Of a DNA stretch of 64,000 nucleotides, positions 47,701 through 56,288 are shown piece by piece. This DNA is from Sandarakinorhabdus limnophila DSM 17366. GTDB taxonomy: Bacteria > Pseudomonadota > Alphaproteobacteria > Sphingomonadales > Sphingomonadaceae. The stretch lies in the NCBI RefSeq assembly GCF_000420765.1, contig NZ_ATVO01000010.1, forward strand, positions 62,001 to 126,000, read 5' to 3'. The position numbers and the translations under genes are program-made. How positions within the stretch are numbered: position 1 is the stretch's first letter; each line of letters begins with the position of its first letter. The notes beneath the pieces are model-generated. The model was given only the letters and a program-made list of their open reading frames with translations. It was not told the origin of the DNA and did no database searches.

Positions 47701-48412
47701 GGCCGCCGCCGGCAACATCTATATCAACCGCAACATCATTGGCGCGGTGGTGGGCGTGCAGCCCTTTGGCGGGCGCGGCCTGTCGGGCAGCGGTCCCAAG
47801 GCTGGTGGGCCGATCTATATCGGACGGCTGGTGCAGTCGGAACCCAACACCGGACTTGCAGGTGGCCACGCGCCCGACCCGGCTGCGGTCGCCTGGGCGG
47901 AATGGCTGGAGGCCTCCAGCCTCGACGCCAGCGCCGCATTGGTGCGCGAGGCCATCGCCGGCGCCTTGACCGGCCTCAAGTTGGAACTGCCCGGACCGGT
48001 CGGCGAAACCAACCTTTATGCCCTCCACCCCCGCGGGCTTGTGCTGCTGATACCCGCCACCGAAGCCGGCCTTGCCGTTCAGGTCGGCGCAGCGCTCGCA
48101 GGCGGCAACAGCGCCGCCATCGTCTGGCCGGGCGGGCCGCCATCCGCCTTTGCCAGCGTGCCAGCACTGGTCAGCCAGCGGCTGACCTGGCTGCCGGATT
48201 TGCCCGCAACCGCCGATTGCGCCGCCGCGCTGGTCGAAGCCGTAACGCCCGGACTGCTGCCGCGGCTCGCCGCAATGGCCGGGCCGATCCCCATCGTGCA
48301 GCTCGTCGATGCAAGCGGCCGCTATCGCCGCGACTGGCTGGTGGAGGAAGTATCGACGTCGATCAACGTCACCGCGGCTGGCGGCAATGCCAGCCTGATG
48401 GCGATGGTCTGA
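44789..48412 (+). CDS. putA: Bifunctional proline dehydrogenase / glutamate semialdehyde dehydrogenase
   Basis: A 1207-residue PutA without the N-terminal ribbon-helix-helix DNA-binding domain. The PRODH barrel is about 160-500: GPGISIKLSALHPRYARAQL, VRLVKGAYWDSEIKRAQ, THNAHTLAAIHTMAG. The aldehyde dehydrogenase domain (about 560-1000) has SPWNFPLAIFIGQVAAALVA, VMFTGSTEVAKLI and nucleophile Cys827 in SAGQRCSALRIL. The last 200 residues are the degenerate ALDH-like oligomerisation domain. It turns proline into glutamate with channelling. ATG 44789 is weakly supported by a distant GGGGGA. The stop overlaps the next gene's start. Confidence 0.94.
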   Translation: MTGPAPFAAFAPALSPATPLRQRISAACRTPEPEAVAALLPLAELPAALRPSVAATARALVTALRAKGQQGGVEGLVKEYSLSSQEGVALMCLAEALLRIPDNETRDALIRDKIAGGDWQAHLGDGKTLFVNAATWGLMVTGKLTASFAETGLGAVLTRLIARAGEPVIRRGIDMAMQMMGDQFVTGETIEEALKRARRLEAQGFAYSYDMLGEAATTMADANRYFADYEHAIHAIGAAAAGRGLYDGPGISIKLSALHPRYARAQLDRVVAELLPRVAALAEFAKGYGIGFNIDAEEADRLELSLDLLEALALSPVLKGWDGLGFVVQAYGKRCPLVIDWLIDLARRSGRRIMVRLVKGAYWDSEIKRAQVDGLSDFPVFTRKLHTDVSYLACAAKLLGARDAVFPQFATHNAHTLAAIHTMAGPDFAVGSYEFQCLHGMGEALYEEVVGPDKLNRPCRIYAPVGTHETLLAYLVRRLLENGANSSFVHRIWDEAVSIEELIADPVEEARALGGSPHPVIALPAAIYGQRCNSSGIDLASEPALAALAARLQESVQRDWTAAPLIPGHISSASHVPVCNPAGRSDTVGTVAFATLADVDRAAQSAAQAVPSWSAVPVTQRAAMLDAAADRLEDDMPLLMGLIIREAGKSAANAIAEVREAVDFLRYYADQARQTLDTTHNPLGPVLCISPWNFPLAIFIGQVAAALVAGNGVIAKPAEETPLIAAEAVRILHAAGVPAEALLFMPGDGSIGAALVARPEIAGVMFTGSTEVAKLIQAELARHGDHPIPLIAETGGQNAMIVDSSALSEQVTADVIASAFDSAGQRCSALRILCLQEDIADKQLAMLKGALIELRLGNPDRLRIDIGPVITAEAQATITAHIERMRGLGCRIHQLPLPAEAAHGSFVPPTIIEIDSIAQIGREVFGPVLHVVRFPRDAMAALVDAINATGYGLTFGLHTRLDETIEAVTAKAAAGNIYINRNIIGAVVGVQPFGGRGLSGSGPKAGGPIYIGRLVQSEPNTGLAGGHAPDPAAVAWAEWLEASSLDASAALVREAIAGALTGLKLELPGPVGETNLYALHPRGLVLLIPATEAGLAVQVGAALAGGNSAAIVWPGGPPSAFASVPALVSQRLTWLPDLPATADCAAALVEAVTPGLLPRLAAMAGPIPIVQLVDASGRYRRDWLVEEVSTSINVTAAGGNASLMAMV

Positions 48413-49539
48413 TGGCCACCCTGTCCACCATAAACACCCCGGCGCTGGTGCTGGATCGCGCCATTGCCGCCCGCAACATGGCGCGCATGCAGGGCCATAT
48501 CGCCGGCGTCGCCCCCGGCGTGCTGTTCCGCCCGCATCTGAAAACCGCCAAGAGCATCGCAGTCGCCGAGATGCTGTTCAAAGGCGCCCGCCACCCCATC
48601 ACCGTTTCCACCCTGAAGGAGGCGGAACTGTTCGGCGCGGCTGGCTTCACCGACATTCTCTACGCCGTCGGCCTGTCACCGCAGAAGATCGCGCCGGTGC
48701 AGGCGCTGCGCGAACAGGGCATCAATCTCACCGTCGTCACCGACCATGTCGCCATGGCCGCTGCGATCTGTGCGGCTGCGCCTGGCGGCGAATTGCCGAC
48801 CCTGATCGAGCTGGATGTTGATGGCCACCGCGCCGGCGTCGGCTTCGATGATGGCGCGGCCCTCATCGCCATCGCCGCTGCACTGGGCCCAAATTTTGCC
48901 GGCGTGATTACCCATGCCGGCGGCTCCTATGCCCTGTCTGATCCGGCCGAACTGGCGCATTTCGCTGATCAGGAAGCCGCACGCGCCGCAACGGCTGCGC
49001 GCCTACTGGAACAGGCCGGCCATGCCTGCCGCATCGTCAGCATCGGATCGACCCCCACCGGCAATGCCGTGCGCAATCTTGATGGCATCACCGAATTTCG
49101 CGCCGGCGTCTTCATGTTCGGCGATCTGGTGATGCACGGGGTCGGCGTCTGCCCGCTTGAAGACATCGCCCTGTCGGTGCTGACTACGGTCATCGGCACC
49201 TATCCCGAACGTGGCCTGGTGATTGTCGATGCCGGCTGGATGGCGCTGTCCCGCGATCGCGGCACGGCGGGCCAGGCCATCGATCAGGGCTATGGCCTGG
49301 TGTGCAGCCTTGATGGCCAGGTGCTGGGCGATGTGATCGTGTTGCAGGCCAACCAGGAACATGGCGTGATCGGCGTGCGGCCGGGCGCCACCACCGGCCT
49401 GCCGACGTTCAGCGTTGGTGATCGCCTGCGCATCCTGCCCAATCACGCCTGCGCCACGGCGGCCCAGCATGGCTGCTATAAAGTGGTGGCAGGGTCACCC
49501 GCCATCGTCGACACTTGGGAGCGATTCAGTGGCTGGTGA
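48412..49539 (+). CDS. DSD1-family PLP enzyme (D-threonine aldolase / D-serine dehydratase-like)
   Basis: A 375-residue fold-type III PLP protein starting at ATG 48412, inside the putA stop (TGATG). The PLP Lys lies in LFRPHLKTAKSIAVAEMLF. IELDVDGHRAGVGF and ITHAGGSYAL are barrel strands. The C-terminal DSD domain ends with the metal pair His-x-Cys in RILPNHACATAAQH. It probably acts on a D-3-hydroxyamino acid; coupling to putA and RidA suggests amino-acid catabolism of D- or hydroxylated substrates. Confidence 0.87.
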   Translation: MATLSTINTPALVLDRAIAARNMARMQGHIAGVAPGVLFRPHLKTAKSIAVAEMLFKGARHPITVSTLKEAELFGAAGFTDILYAVGLSPQKIAPVQALREQGINLTVVTDHVAMAAAICAAAPGGELPTLIELDVDGHRAGVGFDDGAALIAIAAALGPNFAGVITHAGGSYALSDPAELAHFADQEAARAATAARLLEQAGHACRIVSIGSTPTGNAVRNLDGITEFRAGVFMFGDLVMHGVGVCPLEDIALSVLTTVIGTYPERGLVIVDAGWMALSRDRGTAGQAIDQGYGLVCSLDGQVLGDVIVLQANQEHGVIGVRPGATTGLPTFSVGDRLRILPNHACATAAQHGCYKVVAGSPAIVDTWERFSGW

Positions 49540-49924
49540 ACCGCAAATCCGCTGCGTGAATCCGGCTGATGCCGCGCCGCCCGGCGGCCATTATTCCCAC
49601 GCGGTCACTGCCGGTGGCTTCGTGTTCATCTCGGGCCAATTGCCGGTTCTCCCCTGTGGCACCCACGCGCCAGAGGCCTATTTCGCCACACAGGCGAACC
49701 AGGCGCTGGCCAATCTGTTTGCAGCGCTGGCGGCGGCCGGCGCATCGCGCCAAGCCATCGTCAAGGTCACGGTCTATGTGACGGATATCGCCGATTGGCC
49801 GGTCTTCAATGCGCTCTATGCGCAAGCCATGGGCGAACATCGGCCGGCCCGAACAGTCGTTCCCGTACCGGTACTGCATCACGGCTACCGGATCGAGATT
49901 GATGCCATCGCGCTGGCGGGCTGA
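49529..49924 (+). CDS. RidA-family reactive intermediate deaminase
   Basis: A 131-residue YjgF/RidA protein; GTG 49529 has GGAG eight bases upstream and overlaps the previous gene by 11 bases. GGHYSHAVTAGGFVFISGQL, VKVTVYVTDIADWPVFNALY and HRPARTVVPVPVLHHGYRIE are the conserved parts; the usual Arg of the active site is in RPART. Family members hydrolyse enamine/imine products of PLP enzymes, which fits the PLP gene just upstream. Confidence 0.9.
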   Translation: MAGEPQIRCVNPADAAPPGGHYSHAVTAGGFVFISGQLPVLPCGTHAPEAYFATQANQALANLFAALAAAGASRQAIVKVTVYVTDIADWPVFNALYAQAMGEHRPARTVVPVPVLHHGYRIEIDAIALAG

Positions 49925-50027
49925 TCTGCCGGCGGACCCGAAGTTATTATGGCTGACGGATAGACGCGTTGCGTTTTCGCTGCCTGCTGGCATGCAGCAG
50001 AAAATTCTTGGGCTCGGGGACAACAAC

Positions 50028-50258
50028 ATGCCGCTGCTGCCGGTGATCCGCTTTCTTGGCGTCGCCCTGATGTTCAGTCAGTCTGCGGCAGAAGCCAGTC
50101 AGGCGCAAACCGTGGCCGGCACCAACGCCGCGGCGGGCTCCGAGGCCTATCAATCCTTGCGATACAGGCTTGTCGGCCCGTTTCGCGCCGGACGCACCGT
50201 GGGTGCAGTCGGGATCGAGTGCTGCGTTCGTTGCTGCTGCCTCATCATGAAAATTTGA
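50028..50258 (+). pseudogene. N-terminal stump of a third BNR/sortilin-like gene
   Basis: A 76-codon frame after GGGGA. It begins with a signal peptide (MPLLPVIRFLGVALMFSQSA) and then SLRYRLVGPFRAGRTVGAVG. This equals the first strand of the propeller proteins at 34670 and 41768 (YRQVGPWRGGRVTAVAG). Homology stops abruptly and a Cys-rich tail and stop follow, so the rest of the gene has been deleted. Confidence 0.75.
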
Positions 50259-50306
50259 AGTCCTGCTCGGACTGCAGAACTTTGCCTTACAACAGCGGCC
50301 ATCGGC

Positions 50307-52058
50307 CTATCGCTGATAAACCACCTTGCCGCTGACGATGGTCGCCCGAATCCTGCCAGCCAGGATTTTTTCCGGAGCGGTCGCGGCAAGGGCGAAGGGA
50401 TCAATATCCATCACTGTCAGATCAGCCCATCGGCCCTTGGCAATGATCCCCGTCTGGTCTTCGCGGAAGGCGGCATAGGCCGACCAACTGGTATAGCCCC
50501 GGATCGCTTCTTCGACCGTCAGCCGCTCTGCCGGATACCATCCGCCGGGGGGCTGAAGCTGCTTGTCCTGGCGGGTGATCGCGGCATGGAGGCCATAGAA
50601 GATGCTGTGGTCGGAGCCCGGATTGTCGGCATTGAAGGTCAATCGCGCGCCGCCTGTGCGCAGCGAGCGCCAGGCATAGGCGCCAAGGATGCGCTGCGGG
50701 CCCAGACGATCTTCGGCCCAGCTCTTGTCCTCCACCGCATGGGGCGGCTCCATCGAGGCTATCACGCCCAGCCGGGCAAAGCGCGGCTGGTCTTCGGGCG
50801 AGATGACCTGGGCATGTTCGATCCGGTGGCGGCCCTGTGCGGTGTTGGGATCGGCCTTGCACTCCGCCTCAAGGAAATCGAGCACTTCGCGGTTGCCCGC
50901 ATCGCCGATGGCATGGATCCCCAGCTGGAAGCCGGCCTTCATCGCCGCCTTTGCCAGATCACGGTCAAAGCCATAACCGCTTCCGCTGATCCCGCGGTGG
51001 CCCGGCTTGTCGGCATAGTCGTCCAGCAGCCGCGCCCCACGCGATCCCAGTGCGCCGTCGTAATAGGCCTTGACCGCGCGCGTGACGAGCATGCTGTCGC
51101 TGTCCCGGTCAGGCCCCCTGGCGATCCACTGCCGCATCAACGGCGGATCGCGCAGCGAGAGCAGGGCATAGACCCGGATCGGCAGGCGGTTCTGGTCCTC
51201 CAGCTGCTGGAGTGCGGCCATCGCTTGGGCACCCACACCGGCCTCGTGCACCGCGACATAGCCGTCGGTGGCCATCTGACCCAGGCCCTTCAGCGCATGG
51301 CGCGCGACAATCGCCTGCGGCTCGGGCGGCACCGCCGCTTCGACCATCGTCGCCGCGCGGTTCAGGAAAAGGCCACTTGGCTCGCCATCCGGGCCCAGCC
51401 GCATCTCGCCCCCGACCGGAACCGGGCTGGCCTTGGTGATCTTGCCGGCATCGAGCGCGGCCTGATTGGTCCAGATGGCGAAACCGTGCAGACTGCGCAG
51501 CACCACCGGATGATCGGGCAACGCCGCGCTCAACTGCTGCTTGTCCGGATAGCGGTTGGCCCAGGCACCCTCGTCCCACCCGGCACCGAAGATCCATTCG
51601 CCCTTGGGGACGGACCGCGCCCGCTCGGCCACCTTTGCGACCGCCTGCGCTTCGGTAGCAACATCGGTCAGGTCGACCGATTCAAGCTTGGCGCCCAGTT
51701 CGATGAAATGGGTATGCGAATCGACCAGACCGGGGATCACGGTCGCGCCGTTCAGATCGATCACCCGGGTCCGCTTGCCGCGCAGCGCCAGCGCCCCCTG
51801 GTCGCTGCCGACATAGATAATCTTGCCGCCGCGGATCGCCACCGCTGCGGCATCGGGGTGCCACTTGCCGTTTGTGGTGGGCGCATCGGGCGCAGGCATG
51901 CCATCCAGCGAAGGCTCGCCCCAGCGCAGCGTATAGACATGGGCGTCGGTCAGAATCAGATCCGCACCGCCAGGCGCAGCCTTAGCCGTTGCCTGGTAAC
52001 TGACGGAGATCAGGACGACGCCGAGCACGCTTGCGAACAGACCCGCCTTCATATCCAT
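50307..52058 (-). CDS. Secreted YtcJ/NfdA-type amidohydrolase
   Basis: A 583-residue amidohydrolase-3 family protein; GGGAG lies four bases before ATG 52058. Signal peptide residues 1-27 (GLFASVLGVVLISVSYQATA). Metal motif LVDSHTHF (after VIPGL), VKAYYDGALGSRGARLLDDY, IHAIGDAGNREVLDFL (metal His) and RHRIEHAQVIS. The C-terminal beta domain has GRWADLTVMDIDPF. Substrate unknown; relatives hydrolyse amides or N-formyl compounds. Confidence 0.88.
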   Translation of the reverse strand: MDMKAGLFASVLGVVLISVSYQATAKAAPGGADLILTDAHVYTLRWGEPSLDGMPAPDAPTTNGKWHPDAAAVAIRGGKIIYVGSDQGALALRGKRTRVIDLNGATVIPGLVDSHTHFIELGAKLESVDLTDVATEAQAVAKVAERARSVPKGEWIFGAGWDEGAWANRYPDKQQLSAALPDHPVVLRSLHGFAIWTNQAALDAGKITKASPVPVGGEMRLGPDGEPSGLFLNRAATMVEAAVPPEPQAIVARHALKGLGQMATDGYVAVHEAGVGAQAMAALQQLEDQNRLPIRVYALLSLRDPPLMRQWIARGPDRDSDSMLVTRAVKAYYDGALGSRGARLLDDYADKPGHRGISGSGYGFDRDLAKAAMKAGFQLGIHAIGDAGNREVLDFLEAECKADPNTAQGRHRIEHAQVISPEDQPRFARLGVIASMEPPHAVEDKSWAEDRLGPQRILGAYAWRSLRTGGARLTFNADNPGSDHSIFYGLHAAITRQDKQLQPPGGWYPAERLTVEEAIRGYTSWSAYAAFREDQTGIIAKGRWADLTVMDIDPFALAATAPEKILAGRIRATIVSGKVVYQR

Positions 52059-52232
52059 TCACTCCCTGGCATGTTCGTCGTCAGATTGTTTGAGCCAGCA
52101 GGCGGCCCAGATTGGCGGAGGGTAGGCCTCATATGGCGTTGATGTTAGGCGGCGATCTTGCGGTGTTGCAAGCGCCGATGTTCGATGGCGAGGGGGAGCA
52201 ATCATATGCAATGGCGAACGTGGATTGGCTAG

Positions 52233-53180
52233 TTGGCTGTCGCTGCGGGTGCGGCGGCTTTGCTTATTGCGCTGGCGCCTTTTGCCTTCGCCGAACTGAC
52301 CATGGCCGCTGCCACGCTCGAAACGAACATCATGCCTGCGCCGGCCAATCCGGCGCAGTTCCGGCCACTGCCTGGCAGGGCCGCAGGAACGGTCATCGAC
52401 GGGCATTGGCGTGTCGAGAAGATTGCCCCGGGCACTTGGGCGATCGGCGAGCCCGCCGCCGATCCCGACAACTACGAATATCTGCTGGTCGGCAATCGCC
52501 GCGCGCTCCTGGTCGACAGCGGTGCAACCCGCAATCACGACATCCGCCCCGTCATTGATGGCCTCACGGCGCTGCCGGTTACCGTCGTTCCCAGCCACCT
52601 GCATCACGACCACACCAACGGTCTCGGTTTCTTTCGCGATATCGCACTGATCGACCTGCCGGAAACGCGTGCCCGGGCGCAGGGCAATGATGTGCGTCTG
52701 GGCCGCTACCAGTACGCCCGCCCGGAACCGGTCGACTTCACGGTGGCACAATGGATCAAGCCCGGCGAAACGATTGATCTTGGCGGGCGTTCCGTCACCA
52801 TCCTGTCTACGCCCGGCCATACCACGAATTTGGTTTCGGTCTGGGAGCCGGCCGGCAAGCGCCTCTATACCGGTGATTTCCTCTACCCGACGACGCTCTA
52901 TGCCTTCGCGCCGGACTCCAGCCTTTCAACCTATGTCACGACCATCGACAGGCTTCTTGCGATGATGCCGCGTGACACAAGGCTTTACGGTGCTCACTGC
53001 TGCCGCAATGGTGCCCCGCCGCAGGCGCCGTGGCTTTCGACGAGCGACCTTGAAGACACAAGAACCGCCATCAAGGGCATCCAGTCTGACGACCTGGAAG
53101 GCCGCGGGTTCATTTTCCGCCGCTTTCCGGTCAATGATCGGATGACGATGCTGACACTTTATCCGATCGCAAATCGGTAA
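52233..53180 (+). CDS. Secreted metallo-beta-lactamase-fold hydrolase, start disrupted
   Basis: A 315-residue frame beginning at TTG 52233. Zinc motif PSHLHHDHTNGLG (HxHxDH), STPGHTTNLVSVW (His), LYTGDFLYPT (bridging Asp) and LYGAHC define the MBL fold. The natural start seems to be ATG 52206, eight bases after GGGGGAG, giving MQWRTWIG, but codon 9 is TAG (52230-52232) just before the hydrophobic signal core (LAVAAGAAALLIALAPFAFA). Either the gene is knocked out, or it starts at TTG without the charged n-region. The catalytic domain itself is intact. Confidence 0.75.
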   Translation: MAVAAGAAALLIALAPFAFAELTMAAATLETNIMPAPANPAQFRPLPGRAAGTVIDGHWRVEKIAPGTWAIGEPAADPDNYEYLLVGNRRALLVDSGATRNHDIRPVIDGLTALPVTVVPSHLHHDHTNGLGFFRDIALIDLPETRARAQGNDVRLGRYQYARPEPVDFTVAQWIKPGETIDLGGRSVTILSTPGHTTNLVSVWEPAGKRLYTGDFLYPTTLYAFAPDSSLSTYVTTIDRLLAMMPRDTRLYGAHCCRNGAPPQAPWLSTSDLEDTRTAIKGIQSDDLEGRGFIFRRFPVNDRMTMLTLYPIANR

Positions 53181-53283
53181 CGCATTGGAGCGTGACGCGA
53201 AGGCCGGTGGCCCTCGCAAATTGTGGGCTTGCGCCCCCGTGGCGTGACGGCAAGCATGTGGGCGGACAAGAGGACCTGAAACG

Positions 53284-54528
53284 ATGACCATTATCTTCAC
53301 CAATCCCGAGATGAACGATCTGCGCATGTCGGAAAAGGCGCGGCCGCTGTTCGATGCCGTTGTCCGTCACATCAACGACAATGTCGTGCCGATTGCGGAG
53401 GAGTTCGAAGAGCTGGGCAAGGGCCGGGCCGATCGTTGGAGCTGGGCGCCGGGGCAGCTGGAATTGCTGCAGACGGCGAAGGACAAGGCCAAGGCGGCGG
53501 GCCTCTGGAATTTCTTCCTGCCCAATGCCGAAACCGGCGAGGGGCTGAGCAATCTGGATTATGCCTATATCGCCGCCGAACTGGGCAAGGTGCCGCTGGC
53601 ATCGGAATCATTGAACTGCTCGGCGCCCGATACCGGCAACATGGAAGTGTTGGAACGGGTTGGCACGAACGAGCAGAAGCAGCACTGGCTGGAGCCCCTG
53701 CTCGCCGGTGAAATCCGCTCGGCCTATGCCATGACCGAGCCTGATGTGGCCTCGTCTGATGCCAAGAACATCCGCACCCGCGCCGTGCGTGATGGCAAGG
53801 ATTGGGTGATCAACGGCGAGAAATTCTATATCTCGGGTGCCGGTGATCCGCGCTGCAAGGTGATGATCGTGATGGTGCGCACCAGCGACGATGGCCCGGC
53901 GAGCAGCCAGCAATCCCAGATACTGGTGCCGATGGACACGCCCGGCGTGAAGATCCTGGGGCCGATGCATGTGTTCAGCGAAGATCACGCGCCGCGCGGC
54001 CACATGCATCTGCGCTTTGAAAATGTCCGGGTGCCGTATGAAAACATCCTGCTCGGGGAAGGCCGCGGGTTCGAGATTTCACAAGTGCGGCTGGGGCCGG
54101 GCCGTATCCACCACTGCATGCGCACCATCGGCAAGGCCGAGATCGCGCTGGATTACATGGTGAAACGCGGCAATTCTCGCGAAGCGTTTGGCCGCCCGCT
54201 GATCATGCTGGGCAAGAATCTGGAACTGATCGCCCGCGCCCGCATCGAGATCGAGGCGATGCGGTTGATGGTGCTGAAGGCTGCCAAGGCGATGGACGTG
54301 CTCGGCAACCGCGAGGCGCGGGTATGGGTGAGCATGGTGAAAGCGATGGTGCCGGAAAAGACCTGCCAGATCATCGACCAGGCAATCCAGATCCACGGTG
54401 CCGCCGGCATTTCGCAATGGACACCGCTGGCCGAACTCTATGCCGACGTTCGCCACCTGCGCTTTGCCGATGGTCCGGACGAGGTGCACCACATGGTTGT
54501 CGGACGGCACGAGACGGGGCTGCACTGA
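53284..54528 (+). CDS. Acyl-CoA dehydrogenase (ACAD10/11-like)
   Basis: A 414-residue FAD acyl-CoA dehydrogenase: AYAMTEPDVASSDAKNIRTR (flavin loop), INGEKFYISGAGDPRCKVMI, RFENVRVPYENILLGEGRGF, RGNSREAFGRPLI and the C-terminal GPDEVHHMVVGRHE. The KNIRTRA and DEVHHM pattern is that of the ACAD10/11 branch. It catalyses the first oxidation of an acyl-CoA with unknown chain type. It stands alone on the plus strand. 54529-54713 downstream is empty. Confidence 0.9.
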   Translation: MTIIFTNPEMNDLRMSEKARPLFDAVVRHINDNVVPIAEEFEELGKGRADRWSWAPGQLELLQTAKDKAKAAGLWNFFLPNAETGEGLSNLDYAYIAAELGKVPLASESLNCSAPDTGNMEVLERVGTNEQKQHWLEPLLAGEIRSAYAMTEPDVASSDAKNIRTRAVRDGKDWVINGEKFYISGAGDPRCKVMIVMVRTSDDGPASSQQSQILVPMDTPGVKILGPMHVFSEDHAPRGHMHLRFENVRVPYENILLGEGRGFEISQVRLGPGRIHHCMRTIGKAEIALDYMVKRGNSREAFGRPLIMLGKNLELIARARIEIEAMRLMVLKAAKAMDVLGNREARVWVSMVKAMVPEKTCQIIDQAIQIHGAAGISQWTPLAELYADVRHLRFADGPDEVHHMVVGRHETGLH

Positions 54529-54713
54529 TCGTTCAGCCCGCCCTTGCAGCGGCCTGGTATCAAGGACACACGATCATTGACACCAGCAGTCGGTTCCGCC
54601 TCGATGGCCTTGCCCATGGCACAATCCGTTTTACAAGCGAACTTGGCGCATAAGGTCTAGGCGATCCCGCTTCGGCCTTCTTGCACTCGACGTCATCGAA
54701 CTGAGTAAAGTCG

Positions 54714-55688
54714 TTACAAGGTTCGGAACGTATTTTCGCTGGTCTGCCAAATCTCGACGATTGTGCGCAGCGCCGTGACAAACGCCAGCGGCTGATCGAG
54801 CATGAGGTGGTGGCGCGCCTGCGGAACAGCGATGATCGGAATATCGGCACCGCCCAATTGCCGGACATATTCAGCCGAGCCCGGTGTGAACAAAAGGCTT
54901 TCCGCGCCATACACGATGGCCTTGCGGCCCGGAACGGCAACAAGGCGCTTGCCCATCTCATGCCACCCCGGCTCCGCGTCATTCTGACGGAAAACTTCGG
55001 GATCAAACTTCCAGGTCCATTCCTCGCCGCTCCGGCGCAGCGAGTGAAAGGCCATGTAATCCATCAGAAATGGCTCACCGACAGGCTGCGGCGGGGAAAG
55101 CACGTATCGGCTGCGCGCGGTGGAATAGTCCGGATAGCGGCGTTGGGGCTTGTTGGGGTCGCCCGAGCCCGGACGCCCGTTTCCTTGCCGGTTCCGCTCC
55201 TCCAGCACCTCGGGTCGCAGAACCATCATATCGCACAGGATCAAGCCGGAAAATCGTTCCGCGGCCAACGCCATCGCGGTCAAGCCGACCGAAGCGCCAA
55301 AGCTGTGCGCAATGATGACAGGCTTGGCCAGTCCATCGAACAGCCCAAGCGCCTCGGCAACCCCGACCATCTCTGCGCCGCGCGCCTGCGCGTCGCACCC
55401 CGGCCGGTTGGCGCTATCGCCCATTCCCGACAGGTCATAGGCGATGACGTGACGGTCCCCAGCCAGAAACGGTGCGATGAATGCAAAGCACCGCGCATGC
55501 GCCAGAAAGCCATGCGTCATCAGGATCGGGGGATGCGAGGGGTCGCCCCACCGAAAATAATGGATGCGCGTTCCCGCGACGTCGATGAAGCCTTCCTCGC
55601 GTGGCACGGCGAGTGCTTCACGAAACCAGTCGGGCAGAGCATCAGGCCGCGGTGCCCAATGCGGGTCGATGTCATCACTTGCGTCCAC
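54714..55688 (-). CDS. Alpha/beta-fold hydrolase
   Basis: A 324-residue protein starting at GTG 55688, seven bases after AGGAGG; the frame is open upstream but lacks family features. The core is GTRIHYFRWGDPSHPPILMT followed by HGFLAHARCF (oxyanion HG). The nucleophile Ser is in VIIAHSFGASVGLT. The catalytic Asp probably sits in the C-terminal strand region, and the His in VPQARHHLMLDQP. Resembles epoxide-hydrolase/esterase-type enzymes; substrate not assignable. Confidence 0.85.
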   Translation of the reverse strand: MDASDDIDPHWAPRPDALPDWFREALAVPREEGFIDVAGTRIHYFRWGDPSHPPILMTHGFLAHARCFAFIAPFLAGDRHVIAYDLSGMGDSANRPGCDAQARGAEMVGVAEALGLFDGLAKPVIIAHSFGASVGLTAMALAAERFSGLILCDMMVLRPEVLEERNRQGNGRPGSGDPNKPQRRYPDYSTARSRYVLSPPQPVGEPFLMDYMAFHSLRRSGEEWTWKFDPEVFRQNDAEPGWHEMGKRLVAVPGRKAIVYGAESLLFTPGSAEYVRQLGGADIPIIAVPQARHHLMLDQPLAFVTALRTIVEIWQTSENTFRTL

Positions 55689-56250
55689 GCATGGGCCTCC
55701 TTGCAAACCACTCGCATTTAGCGGTCCTTTCACCTCAGGACAAAGCCCTGAGATGCTGCAGGTTTGATGGTGACAGTGGCGAGAAACTTCGCCGGTGAAC
55801 GACGTGAAGCTCATGGCGCCTTTCTGGGCGCAGCAGCATCGGCTGCTCAGCGTTGCCACCGCGCAACGCTGACCAACAAGATCAACTCCTCAGCGGCAAA
55901 TCGGGCGACTGAGAAACGGGCCCAGTTGAGGGCTCAAATGACTTCAAAGCGCAGGCTCCGGTGAGTTTGACAGTGCAAAGTCACGGAAAACGGGGAAAAT
56001 CCCTCCATCAGTAAAATCTATAATGATAACAATAATTTGGCGGTGGGCAAGAGCCTGCGAACAAATGCTCTTTCTGGTAAGGCTGTGATATTAAATTATA
56101 TTGCTCGCGATTTTGCTCATGGAGCTTCCGCTAGAAGCGACCATTATCGTAGCCTCAGCCGTTCGCATGCCTATTGCACCATCAAGCCCCCCGCCGTTCA
56201 TTCTGTAGGCCCGCATTCATCCAATTGACTTCCTCCTGCTTGGCAATAAA
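55689..56250. other. 562-base gene-free region
   Basis: AT-rich in its right half (for example around 56020-56110), with short frames but no recognisable gene. It holds the upstream regions of the hydrolase (leftward) and the TetR gene (rightward). The AT content differs from neighbours and may mark an old insertion boundary. Confidence 0.5.
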
Positions 56251-56266
56251 TTGTCAAAAATGACAA
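56251..56266 (+). promoter_or_regulatory. Candidate TetR operator
   Basis: TTGTCA and TGACAA flank AAAA to make a 16-base perfect inverted repeat 22 bases before the TetR ATG. A partly overlapping TGAC-N7-GTCA follows at 56261-56275. The location would let the regulator repress its own operon. Confidence 0.6.
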
Positions 56267-56288
56267 GATTAGTCAGAAGGAGGTTGCT

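Noticed and set aside
50586-52142. A 518-codon plus-strand frame opposite the amidohydrolase.
   Set aside because: Shadow frame with no recognisable family, while the opposite strand has a complete amidohydrolase.
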